DNA of 32,900 bases, from NCBI GenBank assembly GCA_910587375.1, contig CAJULR010000017.1, positions 1 to 32,900 of the forward strand, read 5' to 3'. Positions 8,864-17,737 of this stretch are shown here, in pieces. How positions within the stretch are numbered: position 1 is the first letter of the stretch; each line of letters starts with the position of its first letter. Source of the stretch: Candidatus Gastranaerophilales bacterium (GTDB taxonomy: Bacteria > Cyanobacteriota > Vampirovibrionia > Gastranaerophilales > Gastranaerophilaceae). The position numbers and the translations under genes are program-made. The notes below the pieces were generated by a model that was given only the letters and a program-made list of their open reading frames with translations, was not told where the DNA came from and did no database searches.

Positions 8864-8920
8864 AGAATAATTATTGCATGAAAATTTTATAAAGCGCACA
8901 TGTTAAAAATAAGGTTTTTT

Positions 8921-9074
8921 ATATGTCATAAAAAGTTTTATTTTTTCACATGTCATAAAATAAGCTTTTATGACATGTGTTCCTGGAGGAACCTGCTTCT
9001 TTTTATATAAGGGCGCTGGCACACCCATATATAAAAAGAAGTGCGGCTCGCACCGCACATGTCATAAAATAAGC
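8921..9074. repeat. Nested hairpin cassette bounded by 19-bp direct repeats
   Basis: Bases 8947-8965 recur exactly at 9056-9074 as a direct repeat (CACATGTCATAAAATAAGC). Between them lie four inverted repeats: 14-bp arms at 8947-8960/8966-8979, GTTCC/GGAAC at 8979-8983/8988-8992, 14-bp arms at 8996-9009/9028-9041 enclosing GGG/CCC, and GTGCGG/CCGCAC at 9041-9046/9053-9058. A further partial copy ATGTCATAAAA is at 8923-8933. It could be a small mobile palindromic element, a structured RNA or a multi-site operator. No coding frame is evident. Confidence 0.75.
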
Positions 9075-9349
9075 ATAATTTACAACTGAAAGAAAATCTG
9101 TTTGTTAATGCTTTTTGCCTGTTAACACCTTATTTTAAAGTATTTTTCAAGCCGTGTATCATCTTATATTTTTTTTCTGGTTAAGATAAACTGAAATCTG
9201 AAATTTATCCTAAAAGATTTTGTCCTTCCGTTTGTTTTTCACTTCTTATAATTTAATAAAGTTTTTTATTTTGTCATGATTTCACACACAATGATTTTCG
9301 TTACAAATCTTTACAAACGAAAAAATATTTACAAACGCAAGTCCAAAAA
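9075..9349. other. AT-rich intergenic region without a gene
   Basis: I see no gene here. The only pattern is a cluster of three TTACAAA-type words at 9301-9337, including two exact copies of TTTACAAACG 18 bases apart, close to the 3' end of the next gene. Confidence 0.5.
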
Positions 9350-10159
9350 CTATTCGGCCGCTTTCCAAACGCCATCTTTTAATTCAAGCTTTTTGCCCAC
9401 GGTTTCTTTTGCAGTGTCAGCAAATCTTCCGCACTCAAGAGCATAATTTTCAAGGTAAACGCTTGGCCTGCCTTCTTTTGAATACCAAAGTTCTTTTGCA
9501 ATTTTTATATCGCCATTTTTCATATCGCTTTCATATCCTTCTTCAAACACACACGGGGCGCCATTTGAATATGAAAGGCTTTGTGCAACGGTTCTTTTGC
9601 CGCTATCTTCTTTTACGCCTTTTTTATAGGCTGCAATTTCACCGTATTCAATGTTTAAAATCTTTTCTGTTGCCGTGCTTCTATCTCCGTGTTTTACTAT
9701 ATTTTCAAAATACAAAACGGGTTTACCGTCTTGGAAGATGATTTCATTCTTCCTTCCAACCCCGGTATATTCACTAACATTTACAATAACACCATCTTTA
9801 AACGTGCTTATTCTAAGTGTCCCATCTTCCAAAGCTTCGCCCATAACTTTTTCGCCGTCTGTTTTTCCTTTTGTTATGGCGGCAGAAGCCCTGTTGTTTG
9901 TGCCAATCCCGTTGCTTTCAAATAATTCAACAATGTAGTTGGCCTTGGCTTCAAGCTTACCTTTTAATTCTTTTGCTTCCACATCTAAAACCCTTGCCGT
10001 TTTTGACATTTCAGATATTTCTTTAGGAATAGTATTTCTTTTTACAAATATATCTGCGCCTGCCTTTTGAACAGAGGGGGACACCCCGGCCTTTTTCTTT
10101 CTTTGGAACGCCATAGAAGCGATATTTAAGCCAACATTTGGGCGAAAACTTATATTCAT
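9350..10159 (-). CDS. Hypothetical protein with degenerate internal repeats
   Basis: I do not recognise this 269-residue protein. It starts MNISFRPNVGLNIASMAF, a basic N-terminus with the short motif F-R-P-N that recalls other unknowns in this window. About residues 50-90 are helical and charged. From about residue 115 there are loosely repeated beta-type units with a core like G-x-P-x-x-Y-x-E-x-Y (FQDGKPVLYFENI, YSNGAPCVFEEGY, SKEGRPSVYLENY). These resemble the strand-turn repeats of YwqK/MORN-like proteins, but I would not assign the family. No signal peptide is clear. It is monocistronic by appearance. Confidence 0.7.
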   Translation of the reverse strand: MNISFRPNVGLNIASMAFQRKKKAGVSPSVQKAGADIFVKRNTIPKEISEMSKTARVLDVEAKELKGKLEAKANYIVELFESNGIGTNNRASAAITKGKTDGEKVMGEALEDGTLRISTFKDGVIVNVSEYTGVGRKNEIIFQDGKPVLYFENIVKHGDRSTATEKILNIEYGEIAAYKKGVKEDSGKRTVAQSLSYSNGAPCVFEEGYESDMKNGDIKIAKELWYSKEGRPSVYLENYALECGRFADTAKETVGKKLELKDGVWKAAE

Positions 10160-10370
10160 TAATTATTCTCCATTTTTCTCTCAAATAATCCGTGCATTAA
10201 ATGCTTACCGACTGTGTTTTTTATAAAACCCGTAAAAGCAAACTCTCGCTAAAAAATAATAGTTTTGTTAACTTTTGTAAAGAAAGTATATACAAAAAAC
10301 GCAATTTTTATATACGGATTTACTTTATATAAATGTAAGAGGATATAAGAAAGCTTGAGAGGACCCTAAA

Positions 10371-10793
10371 ATGGGAAAAAACAGAGATTATCTTACCATA
10401 CATAATGCAAGACTCTTCTGCACAATGGAAATCAGCAACAAAGAATTTACTGCTCTTCAATTAAACGAAAACCTTGCAAGACTTTCTTATGAAAGCGGCA
10501 ACCGCATTACAGCAATCTTAGACAGACAGGAAAGCGCTCTTCAAGCAGTTGACCCGGGCGATTTTGATGACGATTTTTCAACTGCAGATTATGCAAAAAT
10601 TATGAAACAAAGACAAGAGATTGAAACTCAATATCAAAGAGAAGTAGACGCCGAAATGAGAAGGGCAAAAACCGCAGAAAACACAATTCAAAGACAACAA
10701 ACACAAGTAGAAACCGCACTTAAAGAATTAAGAGCAAGAAAAGAAACATATGACGAGTATATGGGCTCAATCGATTGTTCTTACTTTGATTAA
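10371..10793 (+). CDS. Small coiled-coil protein, unknown function
   Basis: The 140-residue protein starts with a good Shine-Dalgarno (GAGAGGACCC) and ends just before an intrinsic terminator, so it is a single-gene transcript. Residues about 25-50 and 75-130 are strongly helical, with a long charged coiled coil (QRQEIETQYQREVDAEMRRA and onward). DPGDFDDDF breaks the two helices. The composition and layout recall secretion- or flagellum-associated FliJ/YscO-like stalk proteins, but there is no other gene of such a machine here, so this is only a resemblance. Confidence 0.8.
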   Translation: MGKNRDYLTIHNARLFCTMEISNKEFTALQLNENLARLSYESGNRITAILDRQESALQAVDPGDFDDDFSTADYAKIMKQRQEIETQYQREVDAEMRRAKTAENTIQRQQTQVETALKELRARKETYDEYMGSIDCSYFD

Positions 10794-10853
10794 TAAAAAT
10801 AAGAATTAATAAAAAATTTAACAAATTTTTACAACCCCAAAAGCATTGAAAAG

Positions 10854-10879
10854 CACACCGGACAAAAGGTGTGTTTTTT
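10854..10879 (+). terminator. Intrinsic terminator
   Basis: CACACC and GGTGTG form a 6-bp stem around an 8-nt loop and are followed by six T. It ends the coiled-coil protein transcript. Confidence 0.85.
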
Positions 10880-11020
10880 CGCTTTATATAGGCCTTTTAA
10901 CGCCTTGCAGGCAAAATGTTCATATATTTGAATTATTGATTTTGGCAAAAAAATTAATTAAAGTATTTATAGGAAGCTGCCGATATAGAACTTAACGAGT
11001 TTTGTTTTAAGGGATAAACA

Positions 11021-12136
11021 TTGCTTAATTTAGAATCAGAACTGTACATAGATGGAATGGATGACATTTTGTGCTCTAAAATGCAGACGAGCACATGCAC
11101 CATTTTGCTTGTGGATGATGAAGTTAACAATTTACAGCTTTTAAAAAGAACTTTTCACAGAAAATATAATATTTTAACCGCTTCAAACGGCCTTGAGGGC
11201 CTTAAGGTTTTTGAAGAAAACAGGGACAAAATCGCGCTTATTGTGTCTGACCACAAAATGCCCATTATGGAAGGCACAGAATTTTTGGAAAAGGTGAATG
11301 AAATTTCCCCGGATGTTATAAAAATCCTCTTAACAGGCTTTTCTGACATCGAAATTTTAACGGACGCTGTTAATAAATGTAATCTTTTTCAATACATTTT
11401 AAAACCTTTTGAGCCGGAAGAGCTTACAAACATTGTTGAAACGGGAATTAAAAAATTCAACCTTTCAAGCTCCAAATCCGCAATTTTAAAGGATTTAAAA
11501 GAATTATTCTATAAAACAATAAAATCAATAGCTTCCGCCCTTGATTCAAAAGACCCTTACACCCACGGCCACTCTTTAAGGGTGACTTTGTATTCTTTGA
11601 TTTTGGCTAAAGAAATCGGGCTTGACGATAAACTTCTGGAAGAAATAGAAACTGCGGGGCTTTTGCACGATATCGGAAAAATTGCAATTCCGCAAAACAT
11701 TTTATGTAAGCCAGGGAAACTGACAGATGAAGAATTTGCAGTGATGAAGCTTCACCCAAGCAACTCTGAAAAATTAATTTTAAGTATTAAAAAGCTTGCA
11801 GGCATTTCAAATTGGCTAAAAGCACACCACGAAAGGTGGGACGGGCGCGGATACCCTGACGGATTACAGGGCGAAGAAATTCCCTTATCTTCAAGAATAG
11901 TGGCCATTGCAGACACATACGACGCAATGACATCCACAAGGTCATACAGGACAGCGCTTCCCCATGAAGTTGCAATTGAAGAAATTAAAAAATGTTCAGG
12001 AAGCCAGTTTGACCCAAACCTTGCGGCCAAATTTGTAGAGCTTGAAGCCACAATAAAAGAAGCAAAAGAAAACCCGGAACAATATTATTCAAAATATAGC
12101 TACCTTCAAAAAGAAAGTAATTTAAGAATAGTTTAA
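11021..12136 (+). CDS. Response regulator with HD-GYP phosphodiesterase domain
   Basis: An N-terminal receiver domain (TILLVDDE, with the phospho-acceptor Asp in LIVSDHKMP, and YILKPFEP carrying the conserved Lys) is joined to an HD-GYP domain. That domain carries HTHGHSLRV-like metal ligands, the LLHDIGKI HD pair and GRGYPDGL. Proteins of this RpfG-like type hydrolyse cyclic di-GMP when the receiver is phosphorylated. The GYP motif is intact, so catalysis is expected. The start is TTG 11021 after AAGGGATAA, and ATG 11057 is an alternative that also keeps the whole receiver. No sensor kinase is adjacent, so the partner is encoded elsewhere. Confidence 0.93.
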   Translation: MLNLESELYIDGMDDILCSKMQTSTCTILLVDDEVNNLQLLKRTFHRKYNILTASNGLEGLKVFEENRDKIALIVSDHKMPIMEGTEFLEKVNEISPDVIKILLTGFSDIEILTDAVNKCNLFQYILKPFEPEELTNIVETGIKKFNLSSSKSAILKDLKELFYKTIKSIASALDSKDPYTHGHSLRVTLYSLILAKEIGLDDKLLEEIETAGLLHDIGKIAIPQNILCKPGKLTDEEFAVMKLHPSNSEKLILSIKKLAGISNWLKAHHERWDGRGYPDGLQGEEIPLSSRIVAIADTYDAMTSTRSYRTALPHEVAIEEIKKCSGSQFDPNLAAKFVELEATIKEAKENPEQYYSKYSYLQKESNLRIV

Positions 12137-12264
12137 ACCGCTTGTTTTGCAGCGTTTTAGCATATTTTGGGCGAGGGATAAATATACTTTAAACACTCTT
12201 TTTGTTTATTTTTTGACGAAAAATTGCTATACTTATTTTAAAAAAAGGTACAAAGGGAGAAAAA

Positions 12265-13158
12265 ATGTACAAAAAGAGCACATCCGTTTTTAAAATAGTC
12301 GGCAAATCGTTTTCAACATATCTTAAAAATATACAGGAATTTTTAAAATACATACTATACCCCGTCTTTGGACAGCTTGCGGGAATTTTTGTATGTTTTC
12401 TGCCCTTCTTTATGACCGGCGGAAACCAAAGCAGCATAAATATTCCGCTTGTTTTTGTCTGCATGATAGCAGGGCTTATAATCTTTTGCCATGCTTTTTG
12501 GAAATATCTTATAATTTCAGGCGGGCTTGTTTTGATTTCAAGACAAATTGTGGAAAATGAGCCATTACAGGAATTTAGCCGTTATACGGAAATTTTTTCA
12601 AAAAGAAGCAAAGATTACATTAAATATCTTTTTATTATGATTTTAGTTTCCCTGCTTTTTGTTGCCGCAGGCGTTGTTTGGATGTTTTTAATGATTGCAA
12701 AATATTATAATGTCCAATCAATTGATATGTCTGTCCTTGCAAGCCAGCTTACACTTCAGGTCATTCCGCTTGCCCTGGTGTTATTTCTTATTTCAAGCCT
12801 TCTTTTTGTAACGCTTGAATCTTTTGTCTTAAATCCTAATTCAACGCCTTTCCAAGGCATTTTAAAAGCAATAAAACTTTCCGCAAGAAACTTTTTTCCA
12901 AATTTAGGGCTAATGTTTATGCTATTGTTGATAGGCATTGTATTTTCCGAGTTTACGGGGCTTATTTTGAAAAACGCCTTATTTAACGAAGCATTATATG
13001 CAAAATACGGTTCATATTCAGATATGGTAGGCCTTTTGGAGGCAATGACACAAAGCTGTATTGTAAGTATTCTTTTGCCATTTATAACCCTGTGCCGCAC
13101 CTGGTGGTATTTAAGAATGGACAAAGAACACACGGCACGCGCCCTTAAAAAGGCATAA
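12265..13158 (+). CDS. Integral membrane protein, unknown family
   Basis: The 297-residue protein has about six predicted membrane segments, near residues 27-50, 61-92, 121-146, 166-186, 212-234 and 263-283. It begins with a basic amphipathic stretch and ends in a basic tail. The Shine-Dalgarno (AAAGGGAG) is good. The pattern resembles glycerophosphodiester-phosphodiesterase-associated or DUF-type six-helix membrane proteins, but I see no catalytic motif and will not name a function. It follows the HD-GYP gene by about 130 bases and may be transcribed separately. Confidence 0.8.
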   Translation: MYKKSTSVFKIVGKSFSTYLKNIQEFLKYILYPVFGQLAGIFVCFLPFFMTGGNQSSINIPLVFVCMIAGLIIFCHAFWKYLIISGGLVLISRQIVENEPLQEFSRYTEIFSKRSKDYIKYLFIMILVSLLFVAAGVVWMFLMIAKYYNVQSIDMSVLASQLTLQVIPLALVLFLISSLLFVTLESFVLNPNSTPFQGILKAIKLSARNFFPNLGLMFMLLLIGIVFSEFTGLILKNALFNEALYAKYGSYSDMVGLLEAMTQSCIVSILLPFITLCRTWWYLRMDKEHTARALKKA

Positions 13159-13246
13159 AAGGGATAAAAGCATAAAAAGGATAAAGGCTCGGCGTTTAAA
13201 CTTAAAAAGCAAGGGTTTATTTTATGGGAAAATCCGTCTAATAGGC

Positions 13247-13897
13247 CTATTTTTCCTGCCTTGCAAGGCTTCCATGCTCGTCCGTTCCGCCTGTTAAAAG
13301 AAGATTATATTTTTCTGCAATCTTAAACGGTTTTTTTCTTGAATGGAATTTTATAATCCCTCTGTGCCTGTTATAAGGGTAATATACCTCAATCCCATCC
13401 AGGCCAAAGCTTTTCAGTTTTTTTACAAGATAATCAAGGCTTAAAACAGAAGAACAGCAAGGATGTGCAAAAACAGCAATGCCGCCTGCTTTATGAATTC
13501 CTTCAATTGCAGCCTTCGGGTGTCTTGAATGAAAAAGCCGCACAATATCAAGCTTTGTTTCGTTTTTGTTTTTTGTGCACAGTTTTTCAATATATGGGCT
13601 GTTAAAATCTATCCCATACCCTAAAATATGGATTAAAGTTGTTTGATAGAAGCAGTCAAATTCAACACCGGGAATTAAAATCGGGTCATTAACGTGTTTT
13701 GTTTTTTTATAGCCATTAACCGTATTATGATCCGTAATTGAAATATGTTTTAAACCAAGCTTTTGAGCCTGTTCTATAAGCATATCAAAATCTTCCTTTC
13801 CATCCGATTCGCTTGAATGGATGTGAAGGTTTGCAACGTTATAATATTCTTCCCTTTTTAGGCTTGAAACCCTAGCCTTAAGTGCCTTATTTTCCAT
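13247..13897 (-). CDS. PHP-domain metal-dependent phosphoesterase
   Basis: The 216-residue protein carries the PHP fold motifs: NLHIHSSESDG (His25, His27), SITDHN (Asp56, His57), PGVEFDC, VFAHPCCSS and a C-terminal TGGTDEHG. These are the metal ligands of a stand-alone PHP phosphoesterase related to the TrpH/RNase AM group, which acts on small phosphate esters or RNA 5' ends. The start codon overlaps the stop of the upstream gene as TAATG, so the two are translationally coupled. It is shorter than TrpH-type enzymes of about 280 residues. The reduction seems to lie in the middle insert and the C-terminus. Confidence 0.88.
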   Translation of the reverse strand: MENKALKARVSSLKREEYYNVANLHIHSSESDGKEDFDMLIEQAQKLGLKHISITDHNTVNGYKKTKHVNDPILIPGVEFDCFYQTTLIHILGYGIDFNSPYIEKLCTKNKNETKLDIVRLFHSRHPKAAIEGIHKAGGIAVFAHPCCSSVLSLDYLVKKLKSFGLDGIEVYYPYNRHRGIIKFHSRKKPFKIAEKYNLLLTGGTDEHGSLARQEK

Positions 13898-14250
13898 TAG
13901 TTATTTTTTTCAAAATCGTCAATAAGATGGGTTAATTCTTTTTTGGTCTTCTTTTTCTTTTTATCATCGTCCCCATCTTCTTTTTCATCTTTTTCAAGAA
14001 GGTTAAACTTTTTAATTCTTGAAGCATTTAAAAGCGCAAGAGAATCTAAGGCGCCACGAAGCTGCGCCGAACGGTCTACAAAAATATTCTCTTTTTTTTC
14101 TTCCTCGGGTTGTTTTCTTTCTTGGGCAAAGTATTCCCCGCCCTGGCCCATTTTATCATCCTGCGTTTTATTCGCCATTCCTGAAGCGTCGCCTGATTTA
14201 AAACTGAAGCCGCCTATTCCGAAAAAACCCGTCGAACGATTATCGACCAT
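13897..14250 (-). CDS. Small charged hypothetical protein
   Basis: The 117-residue protein is highly polar. The N-terminus is Gly/Phe-rich (GFFGIGGFSFKSGD), the middle is Glu/Lys-rich, and the C-terminal half has DGDDDKKKKKTKKE before a short acidic tail. A Shine-Dalgarno AGGAAAA precedes the ATG. It is coupled to the downstream PHP gene (TAATG overlap). No fold is recognisable and it is probably largely disordered. The FSFKS segment again recalls the F-K/R/T motif of other unknown proteins here. Confidence 0.65.
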   Translation of the reverse strand: MVDNRSTGFFGIGGFSFKSGDASGMANKTQDDKMGQGGEYFAQERKQPEEEKKENIFVDRSAQLRGALDSLALLNASRIKKFNLLEKDEKEDGDDDKKKKKTKKELTHLIDDFEKNN

Positions 14251-14569
14251 AGTTTTCCTGCCTTTTTACCTTTTTCCTAAAAACCCTTAAATTTTCCTCG
14301 TCTTTGAAATTATAACACTTTTTTGGTCTTTAAGCAAAAAGATACTGCGAAAAGATATTTCTTATCGGATAAAACACAAAATAATTTTTTTTTGCTATTT
14401 GCCCTCAGGGATTATTAAAGTTTTGTTAAGTTTTATGTACAAAGCATTTGCAAAATTTCAAAACGTTAACTTTTTGAAACAATCCAAAAAATATATATCA
14501 AAAAATAATGTTTTTTTGTTTTCCATGTAATAATATATAATGTAAAAATTAATCGTGGTGTAGAAGAAG
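14251..14569. promoter_or_regulatory. Divergent intergenic region with -10 of the decarboxylase gene
   Basis: This AT-rich region of about 320 bases separates two divergent genes and contains no further open frame of note. TATAAT at 14536-14541 is a reasonable -10 for the plus-strand gene, giving a leader of about 22 bases that includes the GAAGAAG in front of the TTG start. Confidence 0.45.
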
Positions 14570-16075
14570 TTGAAAAATATATCTCAAAGTGTATCTTTTA
14601 AATCAAACCCAATAGAAAACGGGCTTTCATCCGGTTCAATCCCGGAAAGTGTTCTTTTCGACAGAAAAGAAACAGGGGAGAACATTCAAACGCCCCTTTT
14701 AGACGCGCTTGAAAAATATAAGGAAAGCCCCTGCACAGGTTTCCATATCCCGGGCCACAACAGAGGCCGCGGCGTTTTAGGGCGCTTTGAGAATTTAATT
14801 GGCCGCGACGCGCTTTTATTAGACACCACAGATGAATTCGACGGCCTGGGTACGCTTCACCCTGCAACGGGCGCAATTGCAGAGGCTATGCAGCTTGCAA
14901 GCATTGCATACAACAGTAAAAAAACATTTTTCATAACGTCAGGAAGCACAATCTCAAACCTTGCAATCGCCTTTGGGGTGGTTTCTCCAAATGATGAAAT
15001 TATTGTTGCAAGAAACTCTCACCGCTCTGTTATTACAGGCACAATGCTTTCAGGCGCAAATGCAACCTGGCTTATGCCAAGGCTTTTAGACGATTGGTCA
15101 ATCTTTGGCGCAATTGAAGCCGAAGAACTTGAACGCCAGCTTGATTTAAAACCAAATGCAAAATTTGTATGGGTCGTAAACCCAACCTACGAAGGCATGG
15201 TTTCAGACATCAAAAAAATGGCTGAAATCTGCAAAAAACGTAACATACCCTTAATTGTGGATGAAGCGCACGGAAGCCTTTGGAACTACAGCGATGAACT
15301 TCCAACCACAGCGCTGGAGCTTGGCGCAGACGCCGTTGTACACTCTTTGCACAAAACGGGCGGCTCTATGACCCAAAGCTCTATGCTTCATATAGCTAAA
15401 AATTCAAAACTTGATGTTCATAAAATTGAACATGCCCTAAAACTTTTACACACAACAAGCCCCTCAATCCTCCTTCTTGCAAGCCTTGACGCCGCAAGAG
15501 CACACTTAGGCTCATACGAAGGGCAAAGCCTGATTAAAAACGCGATTGAAAATGCAAAATATTTCAGGCGCGAAGCTAAAAACATCAAAAACTTGTCCGT
15601 TCTTGGCGAAGAAGACGGCGTAAAGTTTGATGTGACAAAGATTTTCATCAAAATGAAAGGATTAAGCGGAAAAAGGCTTGAAACAATTTTAGAACTTGAT
15701 TTTAACATTGAAATTGAATCCGCGTCTGATGAAGGGGTTTTAATCCTCTCAAACATCGGAAACACAAGGGCTGAGTTTGAATATTTAATTAGAGCCCTCT
15801 CTGAAATTTCAAGACGCGAATATCCTGACATTTGCCACCTTGAAGGAAAAAAATATATGCCCCTGATGGAGCCTGTGACCGTGATGAGCCCAAGGGAAGC
15901 ATATTTTGCCCCAAAAAAACTTGTAAATATAAAAGAGGCGGTTGGAAAAATTTCGGCAGAGGTTATTGCCCTTTGCCCACCCGGAATTTCAGTTTTATTA
16001 CCCGGGGAAATTATCTGCAAAGAACATTTGCCCTATCTTTCAGACTATTCTGAAATTGAAGTTATAGATAAATAA
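14570..16075 (+). CDS. Orn/Lys/Arg-type PLP decarboxylase
   Basis: This 501-residue fold-type I enzyme has GFHIPGHNRG near the start of the catalytic domain, VDEAHGS, and the PLP lysine in HSLHKTGGSMTQ. It also has the C-terminal PPGISVLLPGE element of the Orn/Lys/Arg decarboxylase family (the SpeA/CadA-like group without the N-terminal wing domain). It would make a polyamine or its precursor from a basic amino acid, and which substrate cannot be read from sequence. The start is TTG after GAAGAAG. The first 33 residues are an extension containing VSFKSNP, outside the enzymatic domain. A hairpin follows the stop. Confidence 0.9.
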   Translation: MKNISQSVSFKSNPIENGLSSGSIPESVLFDRKETGENIQTPLLDALEKYKESPCTGFHIPGHNRGRGVLGRFENLIGRDALLLDTTDEFDGLGTLHPATGAIAEAMQLASIAYNSKKTFFITSGSTISNLAIAFGVVSPNDEIIVARNSHRSVITGTMLSGANATWLMPRLLDDWSIFGAIEAEELERQLDLKPNAKFVWVVNPTYEGMVSDIKKMAEICKKRNIPLIVDEAHGSLWNYSDELPTTALELGADAVVHSLHKTGGSMTQSSMLHIAKNSKLDVHKIEHALKLLHTTSPSILLLASLDAARAHLGSYEGQSLIKNAIENAKYFRREAKNIKNLSVLGEEDGVKFDVTKIFIKMKGLSGKRLETILELDFNIEIESASDEGVLILSNIGNTRAEFEYLIRALSEISRREYPDICHLEGKKYMPLMEPVTVMSPREAYFAPKKLVNIKEAVGKISAEVIALCPPGISVLLPGEIICKEHLPYLSDYSEIEVIDK

Positions 16076-16080
16076 CGTTT

Positions 16081-16113
16081 GAACACCGTTTAAGGATGTC
16101 TTTTGCGGTGTTC
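16081..16113. terminator. Hairpin between convergent genes
   Basis: GAACACCG and CGGTGTTC pair over 8 bp with a 17-nt loop, between two converging genes. There is no clear T-run on either strand, so a terminator role is tentative. Confidence 0.4.
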
Positions 16114-16153
16114 CAAAAAAACGTTTTCATAAAATACTTTATCGACGCGGTTT

Positions 16154-17074
16154 TTAATACCCCTGTAAATCCCTAATTGCCATAGGGATGTGGTTTAGAA
16201 GGTTTGAAGCAAGCACACTATACTCTGTAAGGGAATTTGAGGCCAATTCCCCAGCTTTTCCGTGAAGATAAGCCGCAAGAAGCGTGGCGTCCAAAACCTT
16301 TAGCCCTTGTGCCAAAAAGCCTGATATCATGCCGGTTAAGACATCCCCGCTTCCTCCTTTTGCAAGCGCAGAGTTCCCTGTGGGGTTTATATAGGCCACA
16401 TTGTCCATTGGCGCTGCAATTACGGTTTCCTTGCCTTTTAAAAGCACAATACAGTTTAGATAATCCGCTGCAGTAGAAGCCGCTTTTACTCTATCCTCCT
16501 GAATTTCAGCCACATCCATATCCATAATACGGGATAATTCCAAAGGGTGCGGCGTTATGACAGAATTTACAGGAATAGGCATATTGTCCGTGCTTGCAAG
16601 CGCATTAATAGCGTCAGCGTCGATTACAAAAGGCTTTTCAGAGGTTAAATTGTTCTTTAAAAATTTCAAGACAAAATCCCTCGCTAGGCGCTCCATTGAA
16701 AGCCCGCAGCCAATTGAAACCACCTTATATTTTGAAATGTCATTTAAAATTTTGGCGCCATCCTTTGGAATTGTGCCTTTTTCGCTTGTTCCAAGGTGTT
16801 TAAAAATTATATCCGGCGTATTTGCGGCAATTGTTGCAAGGGTAGCATTTTCACCCGCAAGGCAAACAAGCCCCGCGCCCACCTTTAAGGCAGATATGGA
16901 GCTTAAATATGCAGCGCCCACATACGAAACACACCCTGCAATGTTTAAAACCGTGCCATAGGTTCCCTTGTTTGAGTTTGAATAGCGAATAGGAAGCAGG
17001 TTTCGGATGAAATCTTTCTCTAAAGTAACGGCTTCTCTTTTTATTTCTTCAATTTCTTTTTTCTTAAAAAACAT
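16154..17074 (-). CDS. nnrD: ADP-dependent NAD(P)H-hydrate dehydratase
   Basis: The 306-residue ribokinase-fold enzyme repairs hydrated NADH/NADPH by ATP/ADP-dependent dehydration. It has the YjeF C-terminal-domain motifs KGTYGTVLNIAG, VGAGLVC, DADAINALA, TPHPLE and NPTGNSALAKGGSGDVLTG with the catalytic aspartate in the last. The N-terminal epimerase (NnrE) domain found in many bidomain homologues is absent, so the epimerase must be separate or missing. The start follows GGAG. It lies downstream of trmL in the same direction with an 80-base gap. Confidence 0.93.
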   Translation of the reverse strand: MFFKKKEIEEIKREAVTLEKDFIRNLLPIRYSNSNKGTYGTVLNIAGCVSYVGAAYLSSISALKVGAGLVCLAGENATLATIAANTPDIIFKHLGTSEKGTIPKDGAKILNDISKYKVVSIGCGLSMERLARDFVLKFLKNNLTSEKPFVIDADAINALASTDNMPIPVNSVITPHPLELSRIMDMDVAEIQEDRVKAASTAADYLNCIVLLKGKETVIAAPMDNVAYINPTGNSALAKGGSGDVLTGMISGFLAQGLKVLDATLLAAYLHGKAGELASNSLTEYSVLASNLLNHIPMAIRDLQGY

Positions 17075-17154
17075 ATTTTCTCCAAAAATTTTACAGTAAA
17101 AGCCCTTCTGTGGACCGGTTTTATTAAATCTTTACAGCTATATTAGACAAATTG

Positions 17155-17685
17155 TTACGGCCTTATTCCGCCAAGCTGCCTTATAGCTTCATATGCGCCG
17201 ATTGCAATACTGTTTGAAAGGTTTAAACTCCTTGTGCCGTCGTTCATTGGAATTGTGACACAATTTTTATTATATTTTGCTAAAATCTCCTCAGGCAACC
17301 CCCTAGTTTCAGGCCCAAAGATTAAAAAATCCCCTTCCTTAAATTGAACATCGGTATAAACCTTGTCCGTTTTTGTTGTAAAGAAATAAAACCTTGGCCC
17401 TGAGGCGTTTTCAGAGTTTTCATCATCAATAGATGTGCTGCAATTTTTTGCAAACATATTTTCAAACTCTTCAAAGTCAATTATATGTTCAATTTCAACC
17501 TTGTCCCAATAATCAAGCCCGGAGCGTTTTAAATATTTGTCGTTCATTGAAAATCCAAGGCGCCCGATTAAATAAAGCTTTGCATTTGTACAGGCGCAAA
17601 GCCTTGCCACATTCCCCGTGTTTTGCGGAATTTCAGGCTCAAACATAACAATATTTAAATATTTACTGCCGTCTTTTTGGTTCAT
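17155..17685 (-). CDS. trmL: tRNA (cytidine(34)-2'-O)-methyltransferase (SPOUT)
   Basis: This SpoU/TrmD-superfamily methyltransferase of about 176 residues has the TrmL signature PEIPQNTGNVARLCACT, the knot motif FLIFGPETRGLP and IPMNDGTRSLNLSNS at the SAM-binding C-terminus. TrmL modifies the wobble base of tRNA-Leu isoacceptors. The frame can start at TTG 17700 or ATG 17685. Neither has a good Shine-Dalgarno, and the ATG is chosen. It follows pgsA in the long minus-strand run. Confidence 0.9.
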   Translation of the reverse strand: MNQKDGSKYLNIVMFEPEIPQNTGNVARLCACTNAKLYLIGRLGFSMNDKYLKRSGLDYWDKVEIEHIIDFEEFENMFAKNCSTSIDDENSENASGPRFYFFTTKTDKVYTDVQFKEGDFLIFGPETRGLPEEILAKYNKNCVTIPMNDGTRSLNLSNSIAIGAYEAIRQLGGIRP

Positions 17686-17737
17686 AACGCACGCTTTCAA
17701 AGGTTTTTACCGTATCTGTTATAAAAAATCCTTAAAA

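Noticed and set aside
8864..8899. Twelve-residue extension of coaX
   Set aside because: The conserved phosphate-binding DIGNTN motif must lie at the extreme N-terminus, which fits ATG 8863.
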